NCBI GenBank assembly: GCA_028293805.1
Contig: JAQGOC010000099.1
Location: forward strand, 1-35,894
Reading direction: 5' to 3'
DNA length: 35,894 bases
Origin: Gammaproteobacteria bacterium
GTDB lineage: Bacteria > Pseudomonadota > Gammaproteobacteria > Steroidobacterales > Steroidobacteraceae
The notes beneath the pieces were generated by a model. It was not told where the DNA came from. It saw nothing but the letters and a program-made list of their open reading frames with translations, and made no database searches. The position numbers and the translations under genes are program-made. Of this stretch, positions 15,345 through 23,373 are shown in pieces (the stretch's first letter is position 1; each line of letters opens with the position of its first letter).

Positions 15345-15557
15345 CCCGCTCTTCAGAAAGTTTTCGACAAGCTTAGGCACACGGCACGCGGCTCGTTATC
15401 AGCACTGAAGAAACCGGCATTTCAAAAAGGTATGGTGGATGCGTTAGTCTGTGATCCGGCGCCTCGATAGCCGCTCTTTCACGCAAAGACCCCCCTCTTT
15501 AGCCAACGGATTTGCGGTATCGAGGCTGCCACCACTACGCGGTTTGCATTTCCCACG
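15345..15557. other. Gap without a convincing gene
   Basis: These ~210 bases between the riboswitch and the next gene's terminator hold only low-quality open frames. The stretch 15360-15450 is AT-richer than its surroundings and fits a promoter region for the riboswitch transcript. Confidence 0.45.
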
Positions 15558-15596
15558 AAAAACCCGAGGCCGCAGTCGGGTCGACTGCGGCCTCGG
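15558..15596 (-). terminator. Rho-independent terminator
   Basis: On the minus strand CCGAGGCCGCAGTC pairs perfectly with GACTGCGGCCTCGG, a 14-bp stem with a 5-base loop, followed by GTTTTTC. It sits 30 bases after the stop of the peroxiredoxin-like gene at 15626 and is the only classical intrinsic terminator I see in the window. Confidence 0.88.
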
Positions 15597-15625
15597 ACGC
15601 GCGATCTGCGGAATTTCGTCGATCC

Positions 15626-16291
15626 CTACGCCGCGCTGCCCGCCCGCATCGAGCTGGCGCGCACCTGCGTGGCAAGCTTGCAGGCGACCTGCGGAACCCG
15701 ATGCTTGTGACGCCGTGCAACGAAGAACTGTTGCGCGTGGGCAGCGGGGACGAGCCGCCCGTGGGTGTCTGGGACGAAATGCCTGTTGGTCTGGACCGCA
15801 GTGGCTTGCTTGGCTCGAAGTGCGTCCGCCCAACCCAGAAACTCCAGCGGTGACGGCAGGTTCGACAAGTCGTTGTAGGTAAACAACTTCTGTTTGCGCA
15901 GCGCGGTGTCGATAATCATCACGAACCGCCGCCCCGGCTGCTCGATCTCCTCACGAAGCGCGGCGGCTTGCAGATCTACGGTGCCGAAGCTCTCCCGCGC
16001 GGGATCTTCCAGCAATACGGTGCGCTTGTCGTCATCCACCTGCGTGATCCAGCTGCGGTCCACCTCCCGAGCGGGAGAGGCCAGCGACATCGCCCGTATG
16101 CGGCGTGCCGCGAACGCACGCTGCGTCACCACCAGCCAGCGATCCATTTCAAGATCGTAGCGGACGAAGTCGTCCGGGTGAGAGAAGAGAATGGCCCAAC
16201 CCTCGCGCAGCCAGGTGCGCAGCGAAGGGGAGGTCATGGTTCGCAGCGCGCTGCTGGAAGTGTTGCGTGTCGCGAGCAGTAATGTGGCCAC
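15626..16291 (-). CDS. Peroxiredoxin-like protein lacking the peroxidatic cysteine
   Basis: A 221-residue protein. Residues 24-50 (LRTWLREGWAILFSHPDDFVRYDLEMDRW) match the start of the AhpC/Prx6 fold, where the family has a G(x)W(x)xLFSHPxDFTPVCTTE pattern. Here the VCTTE segment is replaced and no cysteine is present there; the only cysteine is near residue 210. The following text (FVMIIDTALRKQKLFTYNDLSNLPSPLEFLGWADALRAKQ) parallels the later peroxiredoxin strands and helix. It therefore probably has the fold without thiol peroxidase activity. Start choice: the GTG at 16291 has AGAGGAG 7 bases upstream; the ATG at 16237 begins closer to the domain but has no ribosome-binding site. A strong terminator follows. 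Confidence 0.68.
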   Translation of the reverse strand: MATLLLATRNTSSSALRTMTSPSLRTWLREGWAILFSHPDDFVRYDLEMDRWLVVTQRAFAARRIRAMSLASPAREVDRSWITQVDDDKRTVLLEDPARESFGTVDLQAAALREEIEQPGRRFVMIIDTALRKQKLFTYNDLSNLPSPLEFLGWADALRAKQATAVQTNRHFVPDTHGRLVPAAHAQQFFVARRHKHRVPQVACKLATQVRASSMRAGSAA

Positions 16292-16318
16292 TCGAATTCT
16301 CCTCTTCCGAACCCGTGG

Positions 16319-16332
16319 GGCGGGATCCCGCC
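16319..16332. repeat. 14-base perfect palindrome GGCGGGATCCCGCC
   Basis: A perfect palindrome in the 138-base gap between the cyclase-family gene and the peroxiredoxin-like gene, 28 bases upstream of the latter's start codon. It could be an operator or a small hairpin; nothing else supports either. Confidence 0.35.
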
Positions 16333-16429
16333 GTGTGCGCAGGAGCTTGCGGCTCGCCGGGTAGAAAAGTCAGTCGAGCGCCGGTTATGTCTCGATAACA
16401 ATGGAACAGCGGGAGCTGTGCAGTTCCCA

Positions 16430-17338
16430 TCAGGTGGGCCGCAACACGGCGTGCGCTCGTACGGGAAACGTGCCCATTGCGGCGATTTTGGGTGGAATCG
16501 CGAAGAAGCGAAACCCCTCGGTCGGGAGCACTGCCAGATTCGTCAGATGCTCGACGATCGGAATGCCGGCAGCAAGCAGCACGGAATGAACCGGCCGGGT
16601 GCCGTTGGAAGTGTCGTCGATATTCAACGAGTCGATGCCGACGAGCATAGCGCCCTCGTCACGCAGATACTGCGCGGCTTGCTGCGTCAGGAATGGGTGA
16701 CCCTCGAAGTAACGGTCGGTACGCCAGTGGCGGTCCCAACCCGTATGGATCAACACGGCGCACCTACGGACAGGAGTCGCCGCAAAGGTCTGCCAATCGA
16801 TTGCGCGTTCCCTGGTGCCTGAAACACGCACGACCACACCGGGCACGCCGGAAACGCGCTCGAGAGGCAATCCCGCCAGGTCGTATCCTTCGGCATAACG
16901 ATGGTAGGGCGTGTCGAGGTAGGTTCCGGTGTTGCCGACCATCTCGATTCGTCCGATCTGGAATTCGGTGCCGGTTGCGTACACCGCGCGGGACTGCACC
17001 CGCGAGAGGTGGTCGCACACCAGAGGTGCCGGGAGTCCCTTGTAGGTGATCAGGCCGCTTTCGATCTCATGGCTGAGGTCAATGAGCTGCGGGTCGCCAG
17101 CTGGCGACGATTCCGGTTCTGCAGCAGTGATGCGCTTGTGCTGCTCTGCAATGATGTGTTTGTTGAGAATGCGCACGGCACGCACCATGAGCAGGCGAAG
17201 GTCCTGGATGATATAGGCCGCGAGCGCATCGTCGGCGATGTCGTCGCCCTCGATATCCAGCCGGAAGCCCTGGCCCTGTATGCCGCCGCCATTGGAGAAA
17301 TCGATCTCGAAGTCGAAGCTCACGCGTTTGTCGCTCAC
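16430..17338 (-). CDS. Cyclase-family (kynurenine formamidase-like) protein with an extra N-terminal region
   Basis: A 302-residue protein. Residues ~84-300 are the cyclase fold found in kynurenine formamidase and related metal hydrolases: LIDLSHEIESGLITYKG at the start, then the signature region GNTGTYLDTPYHRY, AVLIHTGWDRHW, LVGIDSLNIDD, and VHSVLLAAGIPIVEHLTNL. The family signature is HxGTHxDxPxH. Here the first two histidines are Asn136 and Tyr140, while Asp142 and His146 remain, so metal binding and catalysis are probably altered. Residues 1-70 (DFEIDFSNGGGIQGQGFRLDIEGDDI...LNKHII) form an extra region I cannot name. Start choice: the GTG at 17338 has AAGGA 7 bases before it; the open frame to 17425 is not needed. 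Confidence 0.8.
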   Translation of the reverse strand: MSDKRVSFDFEIDFSNGGGIQGQGFRLDIEGDDIADDALAAYIIQDLRLLMVRAVRILNKHIIAEQHKRITAAEPESSPAGDPQLIDLSHEIESGLITYKGLPAPLVCDHLSRVQSRAVYATGTEFQIGRIEMVGNTGTYLDTPYHRYAEGYDLAGLPLERVSGVPGVVVRVSGTRERAIDWQTFAATPVRRCAVLIHTGWDRHWRTDRYFEGHPFLTQQAAQYLRDEGAMLVGIDSLNIDDTSNGTRPVHSVLLAAGIPIVEHLTNLAVLPTEGFRFFAIPPKIAAMGTFPVRAHAVLRPT

Positions 17339-17467
17339 GTCGTTTCCTTTGCAACCGCTCTGCGCAGGCGGCCGGTGTTGGCCTACCTGTGCGCAGATTT
17401 TCCTTCTTTTTCGTACTAGAATCACCTACGAATAGAACTTTCACGGGCCCGCACGAGGAGTTCCGAC

Positions 17468-18037
17468 ATCGACGCCGACTTGAAGAGCTGGGATGACATT
17501 CGCGAGTGGCGTAAGCGGACGCGTGAGACGCTCATCGCGAGCCGACTGGCGCTGGGGGTCAATCGACGGACCGGAAAGGGCGAAAAAGCGAAGCAGCGCC
17601 TGCTGGAGTCAGTCGATCTGACACAGTACGCCACCCTCGGCATTTACTGGTCGATGCGAGGGGAGATCGACGTCCGCGACATCGCACGAAAACACATCGA
17701 AGCCGGCGGCGTCGTCGGCCTGCCGGTGGTCGTCGAACAATCCGCGCCCGTGGAATTCTGGAAGTGGACGCCGGGAATGGCAATGCGTCGCGGTGTTTGG
17801 AACATTCCGGTGCCCATCGAGCGCGAAGTGCTGACTCCGGACGCCCTTGTCGTTCCGTTAGTCGGCTTCGACGGGGAACGATTTCGCCTCGGGTATGGAG
17901 GGGGTTACTACGATCGAACCATCGCTGCGGCGGCACGTCGGCCGTTCTGCATCGGCCTGGGATACGCCGAGGCCCGATTGCCGAGCATCCATCCCCAATC
18001 GCATGACATGGCCATGGACCTTATCGTGACCGATTGA
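17468..18037 (+). CDS. 5-formyltetrahydrofolate cyclo-ligase
   Basis: About 185-189 residues. It catalyses the ATP-dependent conversion of 5-formyltetrahydrofolate to 5,10-methenyltetrahydrofolate, which recycles the storage form of folate. Family signs: a basic N-terminal helix (REWRKRTRETLIASRLAL), LGIYWSMRGEIDVRDIA, ALVVPLVGFDGERFRLGYGGGYYDRT with the nucleotide/phosphate-binding GYGGGYYD motif, and a final IGLGYAEARLP...HDMAMDLIVTD. Start: a GAGGAG at 17455-17460 sits 7 bases before an ATC codon at 17468, which gives IDADLKSWDD. The only standard start codon in frame is a TTG at 17480, 19 bases from that site. I give the ATC as a possible rare start; TTG is the conservative choice. It is divergent from the cyclase-family gene. 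Confidence 0.9.
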   Translation: MDADLKSWDDIREWRKRTRETLIASRLALGVNRRTGKGEKAKQRLLESVDLTQYATLGIYWSMRGEIDVRDIARKHIEAGGVVGLPVVVEQSAPVEFWKWTPGMAMRRGVWNIPVPIEREVLTPDALVVPLVGFDGERFRLGYGGGYYDRTIAAAARRPFCIGLGYAEARLPSIHPQSHDMAMDLIVTD

Positions 18038-18110
18038 CCCCACGCATCGAGTGGTGAATTCGCCGAACCAAGACGAGCTGCGGCTGAGCGTCGTCCGCGC
18101 AAGACCGTGA

Positions 18111-19136
18111 TCAGCGCTCGGTCGAGGTGTCGATATCGACTGCCTTGCCGCTTCGGGCGCTGCGCAGGAGCGCTTCGAGCGTCAGCATGATGTCGATCGA
18201 TTCCTCCGCGGAAGCTCCCGTCCAGGAGGCCGGTCCCTGCCTTACCAGACGCTCGAATACCTCGGCTTCCGCCAGAAAACCGTTCGTCGCGGGGACTTCT
18301 ATGACTTCCGCGGCCGTGTCCCAGCCCTTTCCGCGCCTCAGCTGCAATACCGGCGGCGCAGCCGGCGAAGGGTGGTTGAAGAAGGTTGTCTGCAGTACGC
18401 CCTCCGATCCGGCAATGAGCGCCTGCCGATGCGCGGTGGTGCTGAAGCTGCAGCTGATTTGCGCGAGCAGGCCGCTCGGGAACTCGAGCGTCGCAACGAG
18501 TATTCGGTCCACTCCGCTGTCTGTCCAGTGTGCCACGGCTTGTACGCGCGACGGACGCTCCCTCGCCACCATGCGCACGAGGCTGACGGCATAGCTTCCG
18601 GCGTCCATCAGAGCACCACCGGCAAGCACCGGGCTCAAGCGGATGTTCACCTCCTGGCTCAGGGTAAAGCCGAAGCTGGCCTGCATCATCTCCACTTTTC
18701 CAAGGGCACCTGCGTCCAGCAGTTCTCGCATCTTCAACGTCTGCGGTTGTGCCCGATACGGGTATCCCTCGACCAAATACACCCCGTGCTTCCTGGCAGC
18801 ATCGAACATCGCGCGGGCCTCCGCGGCCGTGGCCGACAACGGCTTCTCGCAGAGCACGTGCTTTCCCGCTTCGACGGCCCGAATCGACCATTCCGCGTGC
18901 ATGCTGTTCGGCAGAGGGATATAGACGGCGTCGATTTCGCTGTCGGCCAGTAGCGCTTCATAGGAGCCATGGGAGTGTGGTATTCCAACCTCGCGTGCGA
19001 AGGCGGCCGCCTTGGCGCGGTCGCGACTTGCCACGGCCGTCACCGTAACCGTCGACGATGGGCGTACACCTGATACGAAGGCTCGCGCGATATTGGCAGT
19101 GCTGAGAATTCCGATGCGCAGGGGAGAAGGAGGCAT
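18111..19136 (-). CDS. Gfo/Idh/MocA family oxidoreductase
   Basis: A 341-residue NAD(P)-dependent oxidoreductase. The N-terminal Rossmann domain opens with PLRIGILSTANIARAF, followed by VTAVASRDRAKAAAFA, IDAVYIPLPNSMHAEW and the family's conserved VLCEKPLS, whose lysine is catalytic. The C-terminal alpha/beta domain includes YLVEGYPYR, GALMDAGSYAVSLVRM and the usual long sheet. Members act on sugars, cyclitols or related alcohols; the trimmed C-terminal domain resembles the dihydrodiol/xylose dehydrogenase group. The substrate is unknown. Start choice: the ATG at 19136 fits the family N-terminus; a GTG at 19175 would add 13 residues. It is divergent from the molybdenum enzyme genes and convergent with the folate enzyme, so it is probably transcribed alone. 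Confidence 0.88.
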   Translation of the reverse strand: MPPSPLRIGILSTANIARAFVSGVRPSSTVTVTAVASRDRAKAAAFAREVGIPHSHGSYEALLADSEIDAVYIPLPNSMHAEWSIRAVEAGKHVLCEKPLSATAAEARAMFDAARKHGVYLVEGYPYRAQPQTLKMRELLDAGALGKVEMMQASFGFTLSQEVNIRLSPVLAGGALMDAGSYAVSLVRMVARERPSRVQAVAHWTDSGVDRILVATLEFPSGLLAQISCSFSTTAHRQALIAGSEGVLQTTFFNHPSPAAPPVLQLRRGKGWDTAAEVIEVPATNGFLAEAEVFERLVRQGPASWTGASAEESIDIMLTLEALLRSARSGKAVDIDTSTER

Positions 19137-19228
19137 TGTGGGAGCTGGTCTCGGGAACCGTGATGGCTTCGTCACGTTTTAAGCCTCTGGCGCCAAATCG
19201 TAAAGAGCTATTGCTTGCGGAAGGCATG

Positions 19229-19771
19229 ATGGACACGCGGGTATTCGGCGGTACTTCCCAGGCGGGCGCAGCGCAATCCAGCGAAGCCATCGGCATCAGC
19301 CTGGTCATCAATGGCAGGCGGCGGGACTTCGTCATCGAGCCCTGGGTGACCCTGCTGGATCTGTTACGGGAGCAGGAACACCTGACGGGCACCAAGAAGG
19401 GCTGTGACCACGGTCAATGCGGTGCTTGTACCGTCCTCGTCGACGGCAAGCGCATCAACAGCTGCCTCGCACTGGCGGTGGCAAGAGACGGAGCCCAGGT
19501 AACTACCATCGAGGGGCTCGCCTGCGAGGGGCTCGCCGAGGGCCATGGGCTGCACCCCCTGCAGCAGGCGTTTGTGGACCACGATGCGCTCCAGTGCGGG
19601 TACTGCACGCCGGGGCAGATCTGTTCGGCCCAGGGTCTCATCAACGAGGGGCACGCCAGGAGCCGCGACGAAGTACGTGAGTCGATGAGCGGCAACCTAT
19701 GTCGTTGTGGTGCCTACACCAACATCGCCGCCGCCGTAATGGAAGTGCTGGAAAAGGCGGACACGCGGTGA
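19229..19771 (+). CDS. paoA: [2Fe-2S] subunit of a molybdenum aldehyde/xanthine oxidoreductase (PaoA-like)
   Basis: A 180-residue electron-transfer subunit. The N-terminal plant-ferredoxin-like domain has C59, C64, C67 and C79 (KKGCDHGQCGACTV...INSCL). The C-terminal helical domain has C123, C126, C158 and C160 (LQCGYCTPGQI...GNLCRCGAYTNI). These bind the two [2Fe-2S] clusters of the xanthine oxidase family, which carry electrons from the molybdenum site to FAD. E. coli PaoA is exported by Tat; no twin-arginine signal is visible here from any plausible start, so the enzyme may be cytoplasmic. Start: ATGs at 19226 and 19229 follow GGAAGG closely; an ATG at 19163 is an alternative. It overlaps the next gene as GTGA. 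Confidence 0.9.
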   Translation: MDTRVFGGTSQAGAAQSSEAIGISLVINGRRRDFVIEPWVTLLDLLREQEHLTGTKKGCDHGQCGACTVLVDGKRINSCLALAVARDGAQVTTIEGLACEGLAEGHGLHPLQQAFVDHDALQCGYCTPGQICSAQGLINEGHARSRDEVRESMSGNLCRCGAYTNIAAAVMEVLEKADTR

Positions 19772-20781
19772 ATCGCTTCAGCTACGTGCGCGCTGCCGGG
19801 GTTGCGGAAGCGGTGCGCGAGGGTTCAGCCAGGCAGGTGCGCTTCCTCGCCGGCGGCACCAACCTCGTCGATCTCATGAAGGAGAATGTGGAGCGTCCGC
19901 AGCGGCTCGTCGACATCAACCGGCTGCCGCTGCACAAAATCGACGACCTGGAAGGCGGCGGGCTCAGGCTGGGTGCGCTCGTGACCAATGCGGACACGGC
20001 GTACGATCCGCGCGTCGAGCGCCGCTATCCACTGTTGGCTTCGGCGATCCTTGCGGGTGCCAGTCCGCAGCTGCGCAATGCTGCCACCAACGGCGGCAAC
20101 CTCAATCAACGAACGCGCTGCTACTATTTCTATGATCCTGCAACGGCCTGCAACAAGCGCCAGCCCGGCTCGGGCTGCGGCGCCATCGGAGGTGTCAACC
20201 GCATTCACGCGATACTGGGGGCCAGCGATCAATGCATCGCCACCCATCCCTCGGACATGTGCGTTGCCCTGGCCGCGCTTGACGCACAGGTTCGCGTCAC
20301 CGGTCCCGACGCAGACCGCGTGATTGCGTTCAGCGAGTACCACCGGTTGCCCGGTGATCAGCCCTGGCGGGACAACGATCTGCGCCCAGGCGAGCTCGTC
20401 ACCGCGATCGACCTGCCTGCCGAGGATTTCTCTTCTCACTACACGTACCTCAAGCTCCGGGATCGGCTGTCCTACGCGTTTGCCCTCGTGTCCGTGGCGG
20501 TCGCGATGCGGCTCGATGGCGAGCGCATCACCGAAGTGCGGGTCGCCCTTGGCGGCGTAGCACACAAACCCTGGCGGTCGCCTGTGGCGGAAAGCGGATT
20601 GGCGGGAGAGAAAGCCTCACAGGCTAACTTTCTCGCCGCCGCTCATGTCCTGACGGAGGGCGCCGTGGGACAGGGAGGCAATGACTTCAAGATCGAGCTT
20701 GCGCGGCGCGCGATCGTCCGGGCCCTGAAGCAGGCCGCGAACGGTACTCCGCAGTCGCAAACCGACAAACGCGTCTTTTAG
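19768..20781 (+). CDS. paoB: FAD subunit of a molybdenum aldehyde/xanthine oxidoreductase with a [4Fe-4S] insertion (PaoB-like)
   Basis: A 337-residue subunit. The FAD-binding region is seen in FLAGGTNLVDLMKENVERPQRLVDINRLP and in ATNGGNLNQRTRC. The diagnostic feature is the cysteine set C118, C128, C137 and C156 (RTRCYYF...ACNKRQPGSGCGAIGG...DQCIATHPSDMC), which in E. coli PaoB binds an extra [4Fe-4S] cluster not found in most xanthine dehydrogenases. The CO-dehydrogenase flavoprotein C-terminal domain follows (VRVALGGVAHKPWR). Start: the GTG at 19768 overlaps the upstream TGA as GTGA. The next gene begins 15 bases after its stop. Confidence 0.92.
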   Translation: MNRFSYVRAAGVAEAVREGSARQVRFLAGGTNLVDLMKENVERPQRLVDINRLPLHKIDDLEGGGLRLGALVTNADTAYDPRVERRYPLLASAILAGASPQLRNAATNGGNLNQRTRCYYFYDPATACNKRQPGSGCGAIGGVNRIHAILGASDQCIATHPSDMCVALAALDAQVRVTGPDADRVIAFSEYHRLPGDQPWRDNDLRPGELVTAIDLPAEDFSSHYTYLKLRDRLSYAFALVSVAVAMRLDGERITEVRVALGGVAHKPWRSPVAESGLAGEKASQANFLAAAHVLTEGAVGQGGNDFKIELARRAIVRALKQAANGTPQSQTDKRVF

Positions 20782-20795
20782 TGGAGGGAGCGAAC

Positions 20796-23045
20796 ATGAC
20801 TTCCCCGACGCGCACTACCGCCCGAATCGGCGACCCCCTCAACCGGGTCGACGGCGTAGCCAAGGTCACCGGCCAAGCGCGTTATGCGGCGGAGCATCCA
20901 GTCGAGGGTCTCCTGTATGGTTGGGTGGTCTCCAGCGGGATCACAAAAGGCCGGATCGTCAGGATCCACGACGAAGGCGCGCGCGCGCTCCCTGAGGTCG
21001 TCGAGGTGATGACCCATACCAACCGGCCGCAACTTCCGCCCTTCGATCACAGCTACACGGACGCCGTCTCGGTCCCCGGCTCGCCATTTCGCGCTCTCTA
21101 CGACGAAAAAGCCCTGTTCAATGGGCAGCCTATCGCCGTTGTGATTGCCGGAACGCTCGAGACTGCGCGCTACGCTGCCTCGTTGATCGATGTCGAGTAT
21201 GAGAGTGAGAGCCATAACACGGACTTCGCGGTAGCGCTCACCAGCCAATTCGTGCCTAACGACAAGCGCAGTACCTTTGAGCCTCCTCAGAGTCGTGGCG
21301 ATGCGCATGCCGCCTACGACGCCGCGCCCTTAAAGGTTGCGGCCGACTTTCACGTGCCGGCGTATTACCACAATCCGATGGAGATGCACGCGAGCACGGT
21401 TGTCTGGGAAGGCAATGGGCGCATCACCGTTTACGACAAGACACAGGGTCCGCAGAACGTCCAAGCGTACCTCGCCGCGGTGTTCGGATTCTCCCCGGAG
21501 CACGTGCGCGTAAAGAATCCGTACGTCGGCGGCGCCTTCGGATCCGGTCTGCGGCCGCAGTACCAAGTCTATCTCGCTACACTGGCTGCCAAGATGCTCG
21601 AGCGCTCGGTGCGGGTGGTTCTTACGCGCCAGCAGATGTTCAGCCACGTGCATCGGCCGGAGACGGTGCAAACGGTGGCGCTGGCGACCGACACAAGCGG
21701 CCGGCTGCAGGCGATTATCAACGACGCCGCCACCTCGACGTCGCGGTTCGAGGATTACATGGAGACCGTCTGTGACTGGGGCCTCATGAACTACGCGTGC
21801 GAGAACGCGTCGGCGAAATACACCATTGCGCGCGTGGACACCTACACCTCTGGCGACATGCGTGCTCCGGGCGCAGCCACAGGAATGACGCTGTTCGAGC
21901 TCGCGGTCGACGAAATGGCGTACGCCGCGAGTGTCGATCCACTGCAATTCCGCCTAATCAACTACTCCGACAAGAACGCGATGGACGGAACGCCGTTCAC
22001 CTCCAAGGCGTTGCGCGAGGCCTGTGCTCAGGGGGCGGAAAAATTCGGCTGGAGCAGGCGCACACCCGCTCCCCGCTCGATGCGGGACGGACGCGAGCTC
22101 GTCGGCTGGGGTGTCGCGACCGGAATTTGGGATGCGCTATTCGAGAAGACGTCGGCTCACGCAAAACTCCTGCCCAACGGCGATCTAGAAGTGGCAACCG
22201 CCGCGTCCGACATAGGAACCGGGACCTACACTGTCATGGCGCAGGTAGCCGCCGACACGCTCGGGCTGCCTATCGAGAAGGTTACCGCCACGCTCGGCGA
22301 CAGCGCCCTTCCCAAGTCGACCGTCGAAGGCGGATCGAAGCTGGCTGCATCGGCGGGAGCGGCTGTGCAACACGTTTGCCGCGGCGTGGCGGAGAAGCTG
22401 TTGGTCGCTGCGGACCAGCTCGAAGGGCAGCCGTTGGGCGGTGCCAGGATGGAGGATGTTACGTTCGCGCAGGGTCGGATTGCGCTCAAGTCCGACGCCA
22501 CCCGCTCGATCTCGTTCGGCGATGCAATGAGCGCTGCGGGGCTGGACACCATCGAGGTCGAGGACAGTCCCGCGTGGCACAGCGGCGGGTCAAGCCAGAC
22601 ACGCAAGTCGCGCAACACCCACAATGCAATCTTCGCGGAAGTGAAAGTCGACGAAGAGCTCTGCGTGGTGCGGGTGACGCGCATTGTGATAGCGGTGGCG
22701 GCGGGCCGAATCATCAATCCCAAGACGGCCCGCAGCCAGATTCTCGGCGGCGTCGTCATGGGCATCGGCATGGCGCTGCACGAGGAAACGGCTACCGACC
22801 ATCGCCTCGGCCGCGTGATGAATCATAATTTCGCCGAGTATCACATTCCGGCACACGCCGACATCCAGGACATCGAGGTGATCTTCGTCGACGAGCCCGA
22901 CCCGGAAGTGACCCCGCTCGGCGTGAAGGGGGTGGGGGAGATCGGCATCGTCGGGACGGCGGCCGCCGTCGTCAACGCGATCTATCACGCGACCGGCAAA
23001 CGGGTTCACTCGTTGCCGGTGACTATCGACAAACTCCTCGTTTGA
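20796..23045 (+). CDS. paoC: Molybdenum-binding catalytic subunit of an aldehyde/xanthine oxidoreductase (PaoC-like)
   Basis: A 749-residue catalytic subunit. It opens with IGDPLNRVDGVAKVTGQARYAAE, the usual start of this family. Molybdopterin cytosine dinucleotide-binding elements include VGGAFGSGLRPQ, APGAATGMTLFE, ASDIGTGTYTVMAQ and GGSKLAASAGAAVQ. The C-terminal LGVKGVGEIGIVGTAAAVVNAIYHATG holds the conserved glutamate (GVGEIG) that acts as the base in hydroxylation. Members oxidise aldehydes or N-heterocycles; PaoC acts on aromatic aldehydes. Start: the ATG at 20796 has GGAGGGAG five bases before it, and a GTG at 20781 is less likely. No XdhC-type maturation chaperone (PaoD) is in the window. 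It ends 13 bases from the convergent respiratory operon. Confidence 0.93.
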   Translation: MTSPTRTTARIGDPLNRVDGVAKVTGQARYAAEHPVEGLLYGWVVSSGITKGRIVRIHDEGARALPEVVEVMTHTNRPQLPPFDHSYTDAVSVPGSPFRALYDEKALFNGQPIAVVIAGTLETARYAASLIDVEYESESHNTDFAVALTSQFVPNDKRSTFEPPQSRGDAHAAYDAAPLKVAADFHVPAYYHNPMEMHASTVVWEGNGRITVYDKTQGPQNVQAYLAAVFGFSPEHVRVKNPYVGGAFGSGLRPQYQVYLATLAAKMLERSVRVVLTRQQMFSHVHRPETVQTVALATDTSGRLQAIINDAATSTSRFEDYMETVCDWGLMNYACENASAKYTIARVDTYTSGDMRAPGAATGMTLFELAVDEMAYAASVDPLQFRLINYSDKNAMDGTPFTSKALREACAQGAEKFGWSRRTPAPRSMRDGRELVGWGVATGIWDALFEKTSAHAKLLPNGDLEVATAASDIGTGTYTVMAQVAADTLGLPIEKVTATLGDSALPKSTVEGGSKLAASAGAAVQHVCRGVAEKLLVAADQLEGQPLGGARMEDVTFAQGRIALKSDATRSISFGDAMSAAGLDTIEVEDSPAWHSGGSSQTRKSRNTHNAIFAEVKVDEELCVVRVTRIVIAVAAGRIINPKTARSQILGGVVMGIGMALHEETATDHRLGRVMNHNFAEYHIPAHADIQDIEVIFVDEPDPEVTPLGVKGVGEIGIVGTAAAVVNAIYHATGKRVHSLPVTIDKLLV

Positions 23046-23058
23046 GCGAGACCGGCGG

Positions 23059-23373
23059 CTAGGGAGGATTGGCGGCAGGCGTGGCTCGCTCCATGGCCGG
23101 GACTGGATAAACGATCCGCGTCAGTGGGTCAAGACTCCCCAGGGCCAACAGAATGAGCAGCCAGAGCAGTCCGGCAGCGGCAAACAGGCGCACAACCGTG
23201 GGCCCGCGCCCGATTTGCATGAAGATCGCGGCGACCATCCCGACCATCAGCAGGGCCGGAAGCAGCAGCAGCGGCCGCGCCGGGCGGCCGATGGGCAAAA
23301 AGCTCGCGCCGACCTCGATCGCCAGCACGCCCAGCAGCAGCCCCCAGGTCAGCAGTAATCGGCGCGGGCTCAT
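23059..23373 (-). CDS. ctaF: Small cytochrome c oxidase subunit IV-like membrane protein
   Basis: A 104-residue protein with three predicted transmembrane helices (LLLTWGLLLGVLAIEVGASFL, LLLLPALLMVGMVAAIFMQIG, VVRLFAAAGLLWLLILLALG). It matches the size, topology and gene position of the bacterial subunit IV (CtaF/COX4-like), whose FMQIGRG turn after helix 2 resembles the family's hydrophobic-MH(L/I)K region. It is an accessory subunit of the caa3 oxidase. The ATG at 23373 overlaps the subunit III stop as ATGA; the frame is open to 23892 but that is a shadow of subunit III. It is the last gene of the respiratory operon. Confidence 0.75.
   Translation of the reverse strand: MSPRRLLLTWGLLLGVLAIEVGASFLPIGRPARPLLLLPALLMVGMVAAIFMQIGRGPTVVRLFAAAGLLWLLILLALGSLDPLTRIVYPVPAMERATPAANPP

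Noticed and set aside
17339-17467. 6S RNA upstream of the folate cyclo-ligase gene
   Set aside because: 6S RNA often lies next to this gene in gammaproteobacteria, but the gap is too short at 129 bases and no long rod-like pairing is visible.
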